Made by a program: the position numbers and the translations under genes. A stretch of DNA of 18,973 nt from the NCBI GenBank assembly GCA_023392185.1, contig JAEVZP010000151.1, positions 1 to 18,973 of the forward strand, written 5' to 3'. Shown here one piece after another: positions 1 to 6,965 of this stretch; position 1 is the stretch's first letter; every line of letters begins with the position of its first letter. Below the pieces are notes generated by a model. The model did no database searches, was not told the DNA's origin, and worked only from the letters and a program-made list of their open reading frames with translations. The DNA is from Bacteroidota bacterium (GTDB taxonomy: Bacteria > Bacteroidota > Bacteroidia > Chitinophagales > Chitinophagaceae).

Positions 1-96
1 CTGGCCAACGGCATGGCCGGACTGGAAGCGGTGGAGGCCGACGGTTTCTTTTTTACCCCGGCGCAAAAGGCAGATTTAAAGGAGATTCTCCGATAA
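1..96 (+). CDS. C-terminal end of an unidentified protein (5' truncated by window edge)
   Basis: An open frame runs from the first base to a TAA at 94-96 and gives 31 residues ending in ADLKEILR. The frame is open on entry, has no stop codon before 94, and is followed by about 210 bases of non-coding-looking DNA, which fits the end of a gene starting upstream of the window. There is no recognisable motif in so short a tail, so no function is proposed. No obvious terminator hairpin follows it. Confidence 0.55.
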   Translation: MANGMAGLEAVEADGFFFTPAQKADLKEILR

Positions 97-218
97 GGGG
101 CATTTTATTCAAGACAAAAATCACGGCGCGAGGCAATTATCCGGCATACCCATTCTGGCAGCGCTAAAGCGGATATGGCGCGGGGGCAGTTTAAGCGGCC
201 TGCTTTTTAAATAAAAGC

Positions 219-226
219 TAAGTTTG
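219..226 (+). promoter_or_regulatory. candidate Bacteroidota -7 element (TAAGTTTG)
   Basis: TAAGTTTG matches the Bacteroidota -7 form TAnnTTTG exactly and lies 82 bases before the ATG of the zinc-ribbon gene. No good TTG is seen 17-23 bases upstream, so the call is tentative. If real, transcription of the three-gene operon would start near 233 and leave a leader of about 75 bases. Confidence 0.3.
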
Positions 227-308
227 CCCCAGCGACCTAAAGAAATGACTATCAATAAAATACCCATTCCCGGAGCAGCCGGACCGGTTGGTTTCTTTTT
301 CTAACACT

Positions 309-1661
309 ATGGCCAAGACAATCAAATCCATTAAATGCCCACAGTGCGGCAGCAACAAAATCAAAGAGTTGCGGCCCGATTACTACCAGTGCCAAAGCTG
401 CAAGACCGAATTTTTTCTGGACAGCGACGACGTCACGATCGTGCACAAACACACCTTTCCCGGTCTGACGGAAAAAGCCAAAAAGCTGATTTTGATCGGC
501 GCTGGCGGGTTCATTCTTTTCCTGCTGCTGCTTCCCAATTGTTTCACACCCAGGACCGCGCCGGTGCCCACCGTAGCGCATGGGCCGAAAGTCCGGCCCA
601 TGAAAGAAGAAAAAAAATCAAAGTGGCGCAATTATCAGCGAACGCTTTTTGTGGATCAGGCAGGGCAGCCGCACGTGATTACAGCAGGAATCACAGAGAT
701 TTCCAGGAGTTCGGAGCAAAAAGACCGGACTATTTACGTGGCTTCCTACCAACCCAAAACCGGTAAGCAGGAGTGGATACATCCTACGGTGGAAGGCACC
801 GATCGCGGCTCCAACGATTTGGATATGCGCAGGTTTGAAGACGGTTATCTCTACATCATCCTCAACAACCGGCACCTCTTCCGCGTGACGCCCAACATGC
901 AACTGGAAAACGCGGACGAAGTGTTTACCAAAGCCAATAGCGAGCTTGCCGGGGGCATTGCCAAATATGAATTTGACCACCCCAAAGATTTCACCGCCCT
1001 GCATATTGTAACCAACGAGGGCAGCAATCTGGTATATGTGCCGGCCATCAACAAGGCTATTCCCAAGAAGGAGTATTTTAATTTCAAAGCCACCACACCG
1101 CCGCAACCGCAAACCACTACTGCTTACGCGATCAGTTCCGTTTTAACCCATTTCCCGGAAGAAAAGATCCGGCTGGTAAAATATACCTACCTCCATCAGC
1201 CCGGCTTTCCACACGAGCCGCCCCGTTTTGGCTGGGACAAAGACTTCGGGGGCTCAGGCATCTTCACGGATCGCTCGCCGTTTGTGAAACGCTTCATCAC
1301 GCCTTACAGCATTAAACAAGCGCGCATCAGGGAATATAAGATCCTGGCGGAGGACCGCAATTTTTTCAGTCCCGGCATACTCGCCTATAATGATGCCGTT
1401 ATCGTACTGCAAAGCCGGCCCACGCCCAGTGAAGACGATCCGTTTCAGGTGCAGTTGCTGGACGCGCAGACCGGCGCGCTGCTGCAAACGCTGGATACGC
1501 GCAGTTCCCGGCTTCGGCAGGACCGTTTTGAAAGCGCGGCACTCTTACCGGATGGCGTGCTGCTGGCAACCCGGAATGGCGGCGTTTCCTATTATAACAA
1601 AAACGGCAAACTGGAATGGGAAACCGATCCTGATACTTTATTACCCGTCTTAAAAAAATAA
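309..1661 (+). CDS. zinc-ribbon, single-pass membrane protein (YdjG-like position in SPFH operon)
   Basis: 450 residues from ATG 309; a TTG at 288 in the same frame adds only seven unconvincing residues. The N-terminus has a four-cysteine zinc ribbon (C10, C13, C28, C31, as CPQC and CQSC). A charged stretch and one hydrophobic helix at about 60-76 follow. The remaining ~370 residues are probably on the other side of the membrane. They look beta-rich and may be propeller-like, with phrases such as NGGVSYYNKNGKLEW near the end that recall PQQ-type blades, but no clear repeat count can be given. It is the first gene of a tight operon: the stop is 11 bases before the SPFH gene. A zinc ribbon plus membrane helix next to an SPFH protein recalls Bacillus YdjG. 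The shared role as a membrane anchor is inferred from context, not from visible sequence identity. Confidence 0.85.
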   Translation: MAKTIKSIKCPQCGSNKIKELRPDYYQCQSCKTEFFLDSDDVTIVHKHTFPGLTEKAKKLILIGAGGFILFLLLLPNCFTPRTAPVPTVAHGPKVRPMKEEKKSKWRNYQRTLFVDQAGQPHVITAGITEISRSSEQKDRTIYVASYQPKTGKQEWIHPTVEGTDRGSNDLDMRRFEDGYLYIILNNRHLFRVTPNMQLENADEVFTKANSELAGGIAKYEFDHPKDFTALHIVTNEGSNLVYVPAINKAIPKKEYFNFKATTPPQPQTTTAYAISSVLTHFPEEKIRLVKYTYLHQPGFPHEPPRFGWDKDFGGSGIFTDRSPFVKRFITPYSIKQARIREYKILAEDRNFFSPGILAYNDAVIVLQSRPTPSEDDPFQVQLLDAQTGALLQTLDTRSSRLRQDRFESAALLPDGVLLATRNGGVSYYNKNGKLEWETDPDTLLPVLKK

Positions 1662-1672
1662 AACATCTTCCT

Positions 1673-2680
1673 ATGAGCATTCTCAATATTTTCTCCGGCC
1701 AGCTTTCCTCCATTATCGAGTGGAAAGACAAGGGCAGCAACCTGCTGTGGTACAAGCATCCGGCCCGGCGCGACGAAATTATCAACGCCAGCAAGCTGAT
1801 CGTGGCGCCCGGTCAGGGCTGCGTGCTGGTGTATGAAGGCGAGATTAAGGACGTGCTGACCGAGCCGGGCATCTACAACCTTAAGACCGACAACCACCCG
1901 TTTCTGACCACGCTGGGCAACCTGCGGCAAAACTTCAACTCGGAGCACCGGCTGTACCTCTTCTTCTACCGCAGTGCGGCCGTGCTCAACCAGCTTTGGG
2001 GCACCCAGACGCCGATTAAATACCTGGAGCCGGAGTATAAGCTGCCCGTGGAGCTGGGTATCAACGGTTCTATGGCCTACCAGATCACCGATCCGACTTT
2101 CTTTTATATCAACGTTACCGACAATCAGGATGCGGTTACGCAGGAAGCATTGCAGGATGTGATTGTCAACAAAATCCTGGAAGCGGTGCGTGCCTTGTTT
2201 GCCCTGCAACAGCCGCCCTACCTGCAAATCGACGCGACGCTGGCCGGCTTTAGTCAGACCTTCCGGAATGAGCTGCAAGCCGATTTCGATACCATGGGGC
2301 TTCGGCTGCTGGACTTTAAAATCCTCGGTACGCAGTATGACGACAAGACGCAGGAACGCATCGGGTCGATTGCCGACATCACCAGCCAGAACCGGGCAGC
2401 AGCGGAAGCGGGCCTGAGCTATGTGGAGCTCGAGAAACTGCGGGCCCTGCGCGACGCTGCCAAAAACGAAGGCGGACTTGCCGGCATTGGTGCCCAGCTG
2501 GGCGCGGGCATGGAAGTCAGCAAGCTCTTCAGCACGACGAAAAGTCAGTTTGGAGATGCTGCGGATTCCGATGCCGACTTTGCGCAAAAGCTTAAAAAGC
2601 TCAATTTGCTGCTTCAGGAAAACATCATCTCCCAGGCCGAGTTTGACCAGTTAAAGCAACAGATTCTTTCTAAAATCTAA
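1673..2680 (+). CDS. SPFH/band-7 domain protein with C-terminal SHOCT domain (YdjI-like, 'virion core protein' family)
   Basis: 335 residues. The start MSILNIFSGQ followed by an IEWKD segment is typical of the YdjI-like branch of the SPFH (stomatin/prohibitin/flotillin/HflK) superfamily. The SPFH region covers roughly residues 35-225, with KLIVAPGQGCVLVYEGEI at its start. A helical, Ala/Glu-rich segment follows (about 220-285), then a Gly-rich linker and a SHOCT module at about 303-334 (LKKLNLLLQENIISQAEFDQ). It has no transmembrane segment, so membrane attachment is expected through partners. Known YdjI-type proteins form membrane-associated assemblies; in B. subtilis this one links a PspA-type stress protein to the membrane. 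No pspA is visible here. It lies 11 bases after the zinc-ribbon gene and 12 bases before a small membrane protein gene. Confidence 0.88.
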   Translation: MSILNIFSGQLSSIIEWKDKGSNLLWYKHPARRDEIINASKLIVAPGQGCVLVYEGEIKDVLTEPGIYNLKTDNHPFLTTLGNLRQNFNSEHRLYLFFYRSAAVLNQLWGTQTPIKYLEPEYKLPVELGINGSMAYQITDPTFFYINVTDNQDAVTQEALQDVIVNKILEAVRALFALQQPPYLQIDATLAGFSQTFRNELQADFDTMGLRLLDFKILGTQYDDKTQERIGSIADITSQNRAAAEAGLSYVELEKLRALRDAAKNEGGLAGIGAQLGAGMEVSKLFSTTKSQFGDAADSDADFAQKLKKLNLLLQENIISQAEFDQLKQQILSKI

Positions 2681-2692
2681 ACCGCATCTGCT

Positions 2693-2941
2693 ATGAAATA
2701 TGTACTTTCTTTTTTGTTTACGGCCGTGGTGCTGTTTGTCGCCACCTACTTTTTGCTGGGCATCTGGGGCATCCAGATTTTGACGCCGGGCGAGTTCCGG
2801 AAAACGATGTGGACCGTCGGCATTGTGGTGCTTACCGCCGCCGTGCTCACCATTGTGATTATTGCGCCTTTCATCCGGCGCTATCAGGATAAAGTGCGTT
2901 ATGACCAGAATGCGAAAGGGGTAGCACAGCGGAAACTGTAG
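2693..2941 (+). CDS. small two-helix membrane protein, third gene of SPFH operon
   Basis: 82 residues with two hydrophobic helices, about 3-25 and 40-62, joined by a short polar loop, and a basic tail (IRRYQDKVRYDQNAKG). The start ATG is 12 bases after the SPFH stop, so it is almost certainly co-transcribed. The first helix might be read as a signal peptide, but the second helix and lack of a cleavage-like motif favour an integral membrane protein. No named family is recognised. By position it may serve as a membrane partner of the SPFH protein, as YdjH does in Bacillus, although YdjH is much longer. A strong terminator follows. Confidence 0.8.
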   Translation: MKYVLSFLFTAVVLFVATYFLLGIWGIQILTPGEFRKTMWTVGIVVLTAAVLTIVIIAPFIRRYQDKVRYDQNAKGVAQRKL

Positions 2942-3004
2942 CGGCATTATTGGAAAAGCTCCATTGCCTGTCCAACGATAGGCTTTGATTAAAAGGGTGT
3001 TCGC

Positions 3005-3059
3005 AAAAACAGGTAGTCCGATGTGTGCAATAATGCATCCATCGGGCCACCTGTTTTTT
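3005..3059. terminator. bidirectional rho-independent terminator between convergent genes
   Basis: The arms AAAAACAGGT (3005-3014) and ACCTGTTTTT (3049-3058) pair perfectly. An inner CCGAT/ATCGG pair (3018-3022 with 3041-3045) extends the stem. The A-run on one side and T-run on the other let it act for the + strand SPFH operon and for the - strand LamG gene. Confidence 0.7.
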
Positions 3060-3079
3060 AACGCTTCTACCGAACTGTA

Positions 3080-3089
3080 TTTCCGGAAA
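3080..3089. repeat. TTTCCGGAAA palindrome, intergenic copy
   Basis: Exact 10-bp palindrome between the convergent-gene terminator and the LamG stop codon, 55 bases downstream of that stop on the - strand. Confidence 0.8.
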
Positions 3090-3144
3090 TAAGGCGTGTT
3101 TTTCGGGAAGAAAGCGATTGTTTTAGGGTTAAAACAACCGTTTT

Positions 3145-4170
3145 CTATTGCTTTACAAAGCGGAGGGTTTGCTTATGTGTTTCGTTTTGTACGTGCAGCA
3201 AATACAGTCCGGCAGCGAGGTTTTCGGTCGGGATTATGGTGCTGCCCACCTGGAGCGTGCCGGTTGTCAGCAGGCTGCCGTTGAGAGCGTTGATCTGATA
3301 AGCAGCGGGTTGCTCCAGCAGATTGTCTACCGTAATTTGTTTGGTAGCCGGATTGGGGAAGATGTAAATTCCGGAAATCAGAGATGTCAATTCGACCGAT
3401 GCGGGGGTAGCTGCCGGGTCGTAATTATGGTAGTTGATGATTTCTTCCGCTCCCAACCCGCGGTTATAGATCCGCAATTCATCCATTACGCCATTGAAAT
3501 AATACGGGTAATTGATGCTGTTGAGCTTGCCCAGCAGGATGTCGGTTGCCGGAAAAGAGCCATAGCGGGGATTGTGAACCGTATGGATCTTGACAGCATC
3601 CACATACATCATCAGGCTGTCGCCGACCTGCGAAAAGATAATGCTGCGCCAGGTATTGTGCGAGGCATAAAGCGGATAGTTAATGTCCGGAACCGCGTTG
3701 CCATAAACCTGAAAACCATAGAAATTCTGGTGCACCGTATCTACAGTTGGGGTAGAGCAGTGCCGGTTGCTGGTATACAGCCGGTCATCAAACCGGATGT
3801 TGACACTGCCGTAAATATCATCATTGCCATTGCTGAACAGGTTATTTGCATGGCAGTTACCGGTATAAAAACCGGTTGGTTTCACTTTCATGCAAATGGA
3901 ATAATCCCCATTAAAATGAAGCGCCGGGCGGGCCGGAATCATCATATAAGCGCCCCGGCCGTCAAAGGCATACGCAGCATCCGGATGACCCGTCTGGCTC
4001 GTTGTCAAAACGGCGCCGGAGTTGATGATATGGTTGCCGTTGCCGCTGGCGTCCAGCGTATTTCCGGAAAACGGATAATAAGCAAGGAGGCCATAGTTGG
4101 AAAGTTGCGCCTGGGCAGCGGTGGCTGTGCAGAGTAACGCCGCTGTAAGAAAGTGAGTAAGGATGCGCAT
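3145..4170 (-). CDS. secreted LamG-like protein with type IX secretion C-terminal sorting domain
   Basis: 341 residues. Residues 1-22 form a signal peptide (hydrophobic core LTAALLCTATA, cleavage near AQAQ). A concanavalin A-like/LamG domain covers about 27-247: it opens LLAYYPFSGNTLDASGNGN and closes with DELRIYNRGLGAEEIINY, both hallmark phrases of bacterial LamG repeats. A short linker leads to a type A T9SS sorting domain at about 268-341: IYIFPNP, then NLAAGLYLLHVQ and the terminal KQTLRFVKQ. The protein is therefore expected to cross the outer membrane by the type IX system and be anchored or released at the surface. The ligand is unknown; such domains bind glycans or act as structural modules, and no catalytic domain is present. 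The gene is monocistronic as far as can be seen, ending at the shared terminator. TTTCCGGAAA lies inside the coding sequence, read as S-G-N. Confidence 0.92.
   Translation of the reverse strand: MRILTHFLTAALLCTATAAQAQLSNYGLLAYYPFSGNTLDASGNGNHIINSGAVLTTSQTGHPDAAYAFDGRGAYMMIPARPALHFNGDYSICMKVKPTGFYTGNCHANNLFSNGNDDIYGSVNIRFDDRLYTSNRHCSTPTVDTVHQNFYGFQVYGNAVPDINYPLYASHNTWRSIIFSQVGDSLMMYVDAVKIHTVHNPRYGSFPATDILLGKLNSINYPYYFNGVMDELRIYNRGLGAEEIINYHNYDPAATPASVELTSLISGIYIFPNPATKQITVDNLLEQPAAYQINALNGSLLTTGTLQVGSTIIPTENLAAGLYLLHVQNETHKQTLRFVKQ
4071..4080. repeat. TTTCCGGAAA palindrome inside LamG gene
   Basis: Exact copy read on the coding strand as (T)TT TCC GGA AA(T), giving F-S-G-N in the LamG motif. 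This is a different frame from the other coding copies. Confidence 0.75.
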
Positions 4171-4269
4171 AGAGGTGGGTTGAGCGCATAAAAGTAAGAA
4201 AGGATAGAATATTTTATTGAGAAAAAGCGCTTATTTGTTAAATTTTTTTTTGAAACAGACTGTAGCGCC

Positions 4270-5025
4270 TTATTGGAGGTGCCATTCCCGTAGAGTGCCC
4301 GGCACAGGAATGAGGCGGGGTGTAAAAACGGCCTGTTTTTGATAATGATACAGCGCTGCGCCAGGGCTCGAAACAGCCTGCCGGGCTTTCAGGAATGGCA
4401 ACCTGGCTGCATCCGGCATGCCTTCAAGCGTATAATAAAAAGTTGTACGGTTGCCGGTCTTGGCTGTATAAACACCTTTTATTTTATGCCCGCTCTGGTT
4501 TTCAAACAGTCGTATAAAAGCCTCCGGACCGGTTTTGGGCAAAGTTTCAGACGCGTAGGTTTCAGTGAGATAAACCTTTAAAAAGCCCTTCGGCACTTTG
4601 GCTACCGGCTGCATCTCCAGCTCGGGGTGCTCGCCTTCCAGCACACGCTCCCGAACCTGCGCGCCCCGCGGGCCGGGTACCCGTTCATACAGCAAAGTGC
4701 TTCTGATTGGTTCGGCACACATGCCCGGCGGTGTGGATTCCGCCACCTGCTGATAATACGGATAGTTGGGCATCATTACAATCAGTTCCGGAAATTCCGG
4801 ATAAAGGGTTGGAAGCAAGTGGGGCGGGAGCGAAGCACTCACGAAAACAACTGGCTTTTGGACAGCCGGCACCGCGCGCTTAAAAAGAAAATCCGTTCCG
4901 TTGGTGAACACGTCCCGGTCTTCAATTTCAATCACATTCCGGAAATGGTTGTCGTTAAAAGACTGCGCGGCGAGCGGGAAGGCAGCGCCCAGGGCAAAGG
5001 CGAAAAGCAGCAGCTGTTTTTTCAT
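4270..5025 (-). CDS. secreted protein of unknown function
   Basis: 251 residues beginning with a clear signal peptide (MKKQLLLFAFALGAAFPLAAQ, cleavage near 20-21). The mature part has no motif I can name: there are no zinc, nucleotide-binding or repeat signatures and no further membrane segment. It is Pro-rich in places (residues 67-100) and contains only one Cys in the mature part, so it is likely a soluble periplasmic or surface protein. It lies 77 bases downstream of the secreted TPR gene on the same strand and may share its transcript. The gap holds a TTTCCGGAAA copy but no convincing terminator. The downstream gene is the LamG protein, 99 bases away, so all three neighbours are exported. 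Confidence 0.8.
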   Translation of the reverse strand: MKKQLLLFAFALGAAFPLAAQSFNDNHFRNVIEIEDRDVFTNGTDFLFKRAVPAVQKPVVFVSASLPPHLLPTLYPEFPELIVMMPNYPYYQQVAESTPPGMCAEPIRSTLLYERVPGPRGAQVRERVLEGEHPELEMQPVAKVPKGFLKVYLTETYASETLPKTGPEAFIRLFENQSGHKIKGVYTAKTGNRTTFYYTLEGMPDAARLPFLKARQAVSSPGAALYHYQKQAVFTPRLIPVPGTLREWHLQ

Positions 5026-5081
5026 AAAAAGGAAGATGCTAAATGGTTTATAGAATGGTACAGACGGGTGGATTTGAGGCT

Positions 5082-5091
5082 TTTCCGGAAA
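5082..5091. repeat. TTTCCGGAAA palindrome, intergenic copy after TPR gene
   Basis: Exact copy 11 bases beyond the stop codon of the secreted TPR gene. It sits in the 77-base gap to the next gene and is flanked by a second CCGG. Confidence 0.8.
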
Positions 5092-5102
5092 CCGGCGTTT
5101 TT

Positions 5103-6422
5103 TTAGCGCTGCTTTTTATGATATGATTCCAAAATTTCGGCCAGCCCTTTGCTGTTTTGCGCATTCAGGGGAAGGGTTGCCAACACCCGCATCAGCAGTT
5201 TTTCAGCATTTTCCTGCGGCCGCACTTTTTTCAGGTCGTCGGCCACTTCCTGAATCACCTGCACGGTGCCCATACCTATGGTTATTTTCCGCTCGTCAAA
5301 AAGTTCTTCTTCCGTCCAGTGGGTCCGGCCCCGGAAGTAATCCTGGGCCAGCCTGTTCAGCTTTTTGAGCCGCGCTTCGTTGAGCTGCGCATTGTTCTGG
5401 AAAAAGTCTTCAAAAGTCATGCGCAGGTAGGCCAGGTAGCGGGTGATCAGGAGGTCTTCGGCTAGTGCACCCTGGTTGGCAGATTGTAAAAGGCGGTCGG
5501 TGGCGGCGTAGGCCGTGTCATAATCGCGGCCGACAAAATAGGCAGCCAGAGCTTTTTCGGCCGGCAGCTGCCGGGGCATCGTCGCGTCAAACAACTGCTC
5601 ACAGAGGGCATCCGGAATTTTCTGAATATAGCAGATGTTCAGAGGCCGCAAAAAAATCTGATGATAGGCCTCCCAGGCGTTTGCATCCTGCCCGCGCTGC
5701 AACACGGCTGCCATGCCTTTTAAGTAACGGCCCCGCTCGGCGTCGCCATTTTTGGGCGTATTGACGAGGCGTTCCCGGTAGGAATCAAGCAGATAGTTTC
5801 TGGCTTCCGGAAAGAAATCCTGCATGGGGTATTCATCGTTGGAATCATAATTCCCCAAAAAGGTTTCCAGCGTTTGGATAGCCTGGGCATGCTGACCCGT
5901 ACCGTTGTAGGCCGCACCGGTAAAAAACAGAAAGTTATTGTTCGTTTCCACTTTTGCGCGGGCCATTTCACCCAGTATCAGGTTCCATTTCTGCAGGTTC
6001 CAGGCCACTGACAAGACATTCCAGAGGTGAAAAGTGTTTTCTTTCAGCCGGTAGGCCTGTTGGGCGTATTCAAAAGCCTTTTCGTGCTCGCCCTGCTTGT
6101 CCAGACAAGCGCTGATATTGGACGTGTAAAGCGCCCGGTTTTCAGTATCGCTAACGGGTGTGTAGAGAAGAGCCAGGCGGTATTTGTCATGGGCTCGCTG
6201 AAACTTGCCTTCCTCAAAATAACAGTAGGCCGCCCGGCTCAGGTAGGTCGTGTTTTTCGGTGCCTGCAAGAGCAGCTTTTCATACAGCTTCACGGCTTCT
6301 GCACAATTTTTGGCTTCATAGAGTCGCTCGGCGCGCGCCTCTACCGCTTCGCGCGGCGTAGGTTGCCCTTGGGCGACAGCGAGTTGCAGCAGTGCAAACC
6401 AGAAGAGCAGCAGTTTCTTCAT
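5103..6422 (-). CDS. secreted TPR-repeat protein
   Basis: 439 residues. Signal peptide at 1-20 (MKKLLLFWFALLQLAVAQGQ). The N-terminal half has tetratricopeptide units: about 30-64 (AERLYEAKNCAEAVKLYEKLL), 65-95 (YLSRAAYCYFEEGKFQRAHDKY), 100-130 (SACLDKQGEHEKAFEYAQQAY) and a looser unit at about 165-190 (FTGAAYNGTGQHAQAIQTLE). The C-terminal half is helical without a recognised domain. TPR scaffolds usually mediate protein-protein contacts, here in the periplasm or at the outer membrane; no enzymatic motif is visible. ATG 6422 gives the signal peptide directly and has no better rival. The gene is divergent from the small DUF3606-like gene with 109 bases between starts, so the promoters of both must lie in that gap. 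Confidence 0.88.
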   Translation of the reverse strand: MKKLLLFWFALLQLAVAQGQPTPREAVEARAERLYEAKNCAEAVKLYEKLLLQAPKNTTYLSRAAYCYFEEGKFQRAHDKYRLALLYTPVSDTENRALYTSNISACLDKQGEHEKAFEYAQQAYRLKENTFHLWNVLSVAWNLQKWNLILGEMARAKVETNNNFLFFTGAAYNGTGQHAQAIQTLETFLGNYDSNDEYPMQDFFPEARNYLLDSYRERLVNTPKNGDAERGRYLKGMAAVLQRGQDANAWEAYHQIFLRPLNICYIQKIPDALCEQLFDATMPRQLPAEKALAAYFVGRDYDTAYAATDRLLQSANQGALAEDLLITRYLAYLRMTFEDFFQNNAQLNEARLKKLNRLAQDYFRGRTHWTEEELFDERKITIGMGTVQVIQEVADDLKKVRPQENAEKLLMRVLATLPLNAQNSKGLAEILESYHKKQR

Positions 6423-6531
6423 ACGGAGGTGAAGCTACCAGAAGCGGGCCAAAATAACCCGGCCCATGGTTCCCGGCATTGTTTTTTCGGCCTCTTTTCC
6501 TTTCTAAACCCAACTTAAAACCCTATCCGTT

Positions 6532-6714
6532 ATGCAACAAGACGCGAACAACGAACAGAAACTGCCCAGCCAGGAAACTACACAACTCATCAATGACCTG
6601 AAAGAAAAATTTGGTGTCGATGAGCAGGAAGTGCTCAACGCCGTGATTGCCGCCGACAACAACCGCGAAAAAGCAGAAGCATACCTGCGCGAGCGCACCA
6701 CCAAGCGGCAGTAG
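6532..6714 (+). CDS. small acidic/basic helical protein, DUF3606/UBA-like
   Basis: 60 residues. After a polar N-terminus comes LINDLKEKFGVDEQEVLNAVIAADNNREKAEAYLRE, which has the shape of the DUF3606/UBA-like three-helix fold: a helix, the (K)FGV turn, an acidic second helix, then a helix ending AYLR. The usual first motif in DUF3606 proteins (a W before the KFG turn) is replaced by L/K, so the assignment is tentative. It is a lone gene with its own terminator just after the stop, between a divergent and a convergent neighbour. The function of the family is not established; many members are small and stress-associated in proteobacteria. Full-length coding potential, clean boundaries and the terminator make it a real gene. 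Confidence 0.78.
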   Translation: MQQDANNEQKLPSQETTQLINDLKEKFGVDEQEVLNAVIAADNNREKAEAYLRERTTKRQ

Positions 6715-6718
6715 GGTG

Positions 6719-6745
6719 GGTTTCTTTTGTAGAAACCGTTTTTCT
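6719..6745 (+). terminator. rho-independent terminator of the small DUF3606-like gene
   Basis: GGTTTCT (6719-6725) pairs with AGAAACC (6731-6737) across a 5-base loop. A T-run follows (GTTTTTCTT), starting 24 bases after the stop codon. Confidence 0.55.
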
Positions 6746-6751
6746 TAAGAA

Positions 6752-6792
6752 AAGCAGCAAAGCACCGGAAATTTTCCGGTGCCTTGCTGCTT
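6752..6792. repeat. long near-perfect hairpin in convergent intergenic region
   Basis: Arms 6752-6771 and 6772-6792 form a stem of about 20 bp with one G-T position and almost no loop, centred on CCGGAAATTTTCCGG. A short T-run (TTTTCTT) follows on the - strand only. It could be a second terminator for - strand read-through from the M16 gene, or an independent repeat element. Confidence 0.6.
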
Positions 6793-6870
6793 ACAGGTAA
6801 AAAAGCATTGCTTGCCGAGGCAAAATAAGTTGGGTCTCTTTTGGAGATGCAGGGCATGAGCACCTCTCTA

Positions 6871-6890
6871 TTTCCGGAAATTTCCGGAAA
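6871..6890. repeat. tandem dimer of the TTTCCGGAAA palindrome
   Basis: Two exact copies abut with a 10-base period, which puts both centres on the same face of the helix. The dimer lies 20 bases beyond the M16 gene's terminator and is not part of a gene. Confidence 0.85.
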
Positions 6891-6908
6891 TCAGGCAAGT
6901 TGTTTTGA

Positions 6909-6940
6909 TAAAAAAAGAGACGCCCGGCCCGGGCGTCTCT
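6909..6940 (-). terminator. rho-independent terminator of the M16 peptidase gene
   Basis: AGAGACGCCCG (6916-6926) and CGGGCGTCTCT (6930-6940) form an 11-bp GC-rich stem with a 3-base loop. On the - strand it is followed by seven Ts (plus-strand A-run 6910-6916). It lies 25 bases after the M16 stop. Confidence 0.85.
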
Positions 6941-6965
6941 ACAGGCGTTGTGGGGCCTGGCTGCT

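Noticed and set aside
6424..6430. GGAGGTG resembling a Shine-Dalgarno sequence
   Set aside because: It is on the + strand right at the start of a - strand gene, and over 100 bases before the + strand gene; it has the wrong strand or distance.
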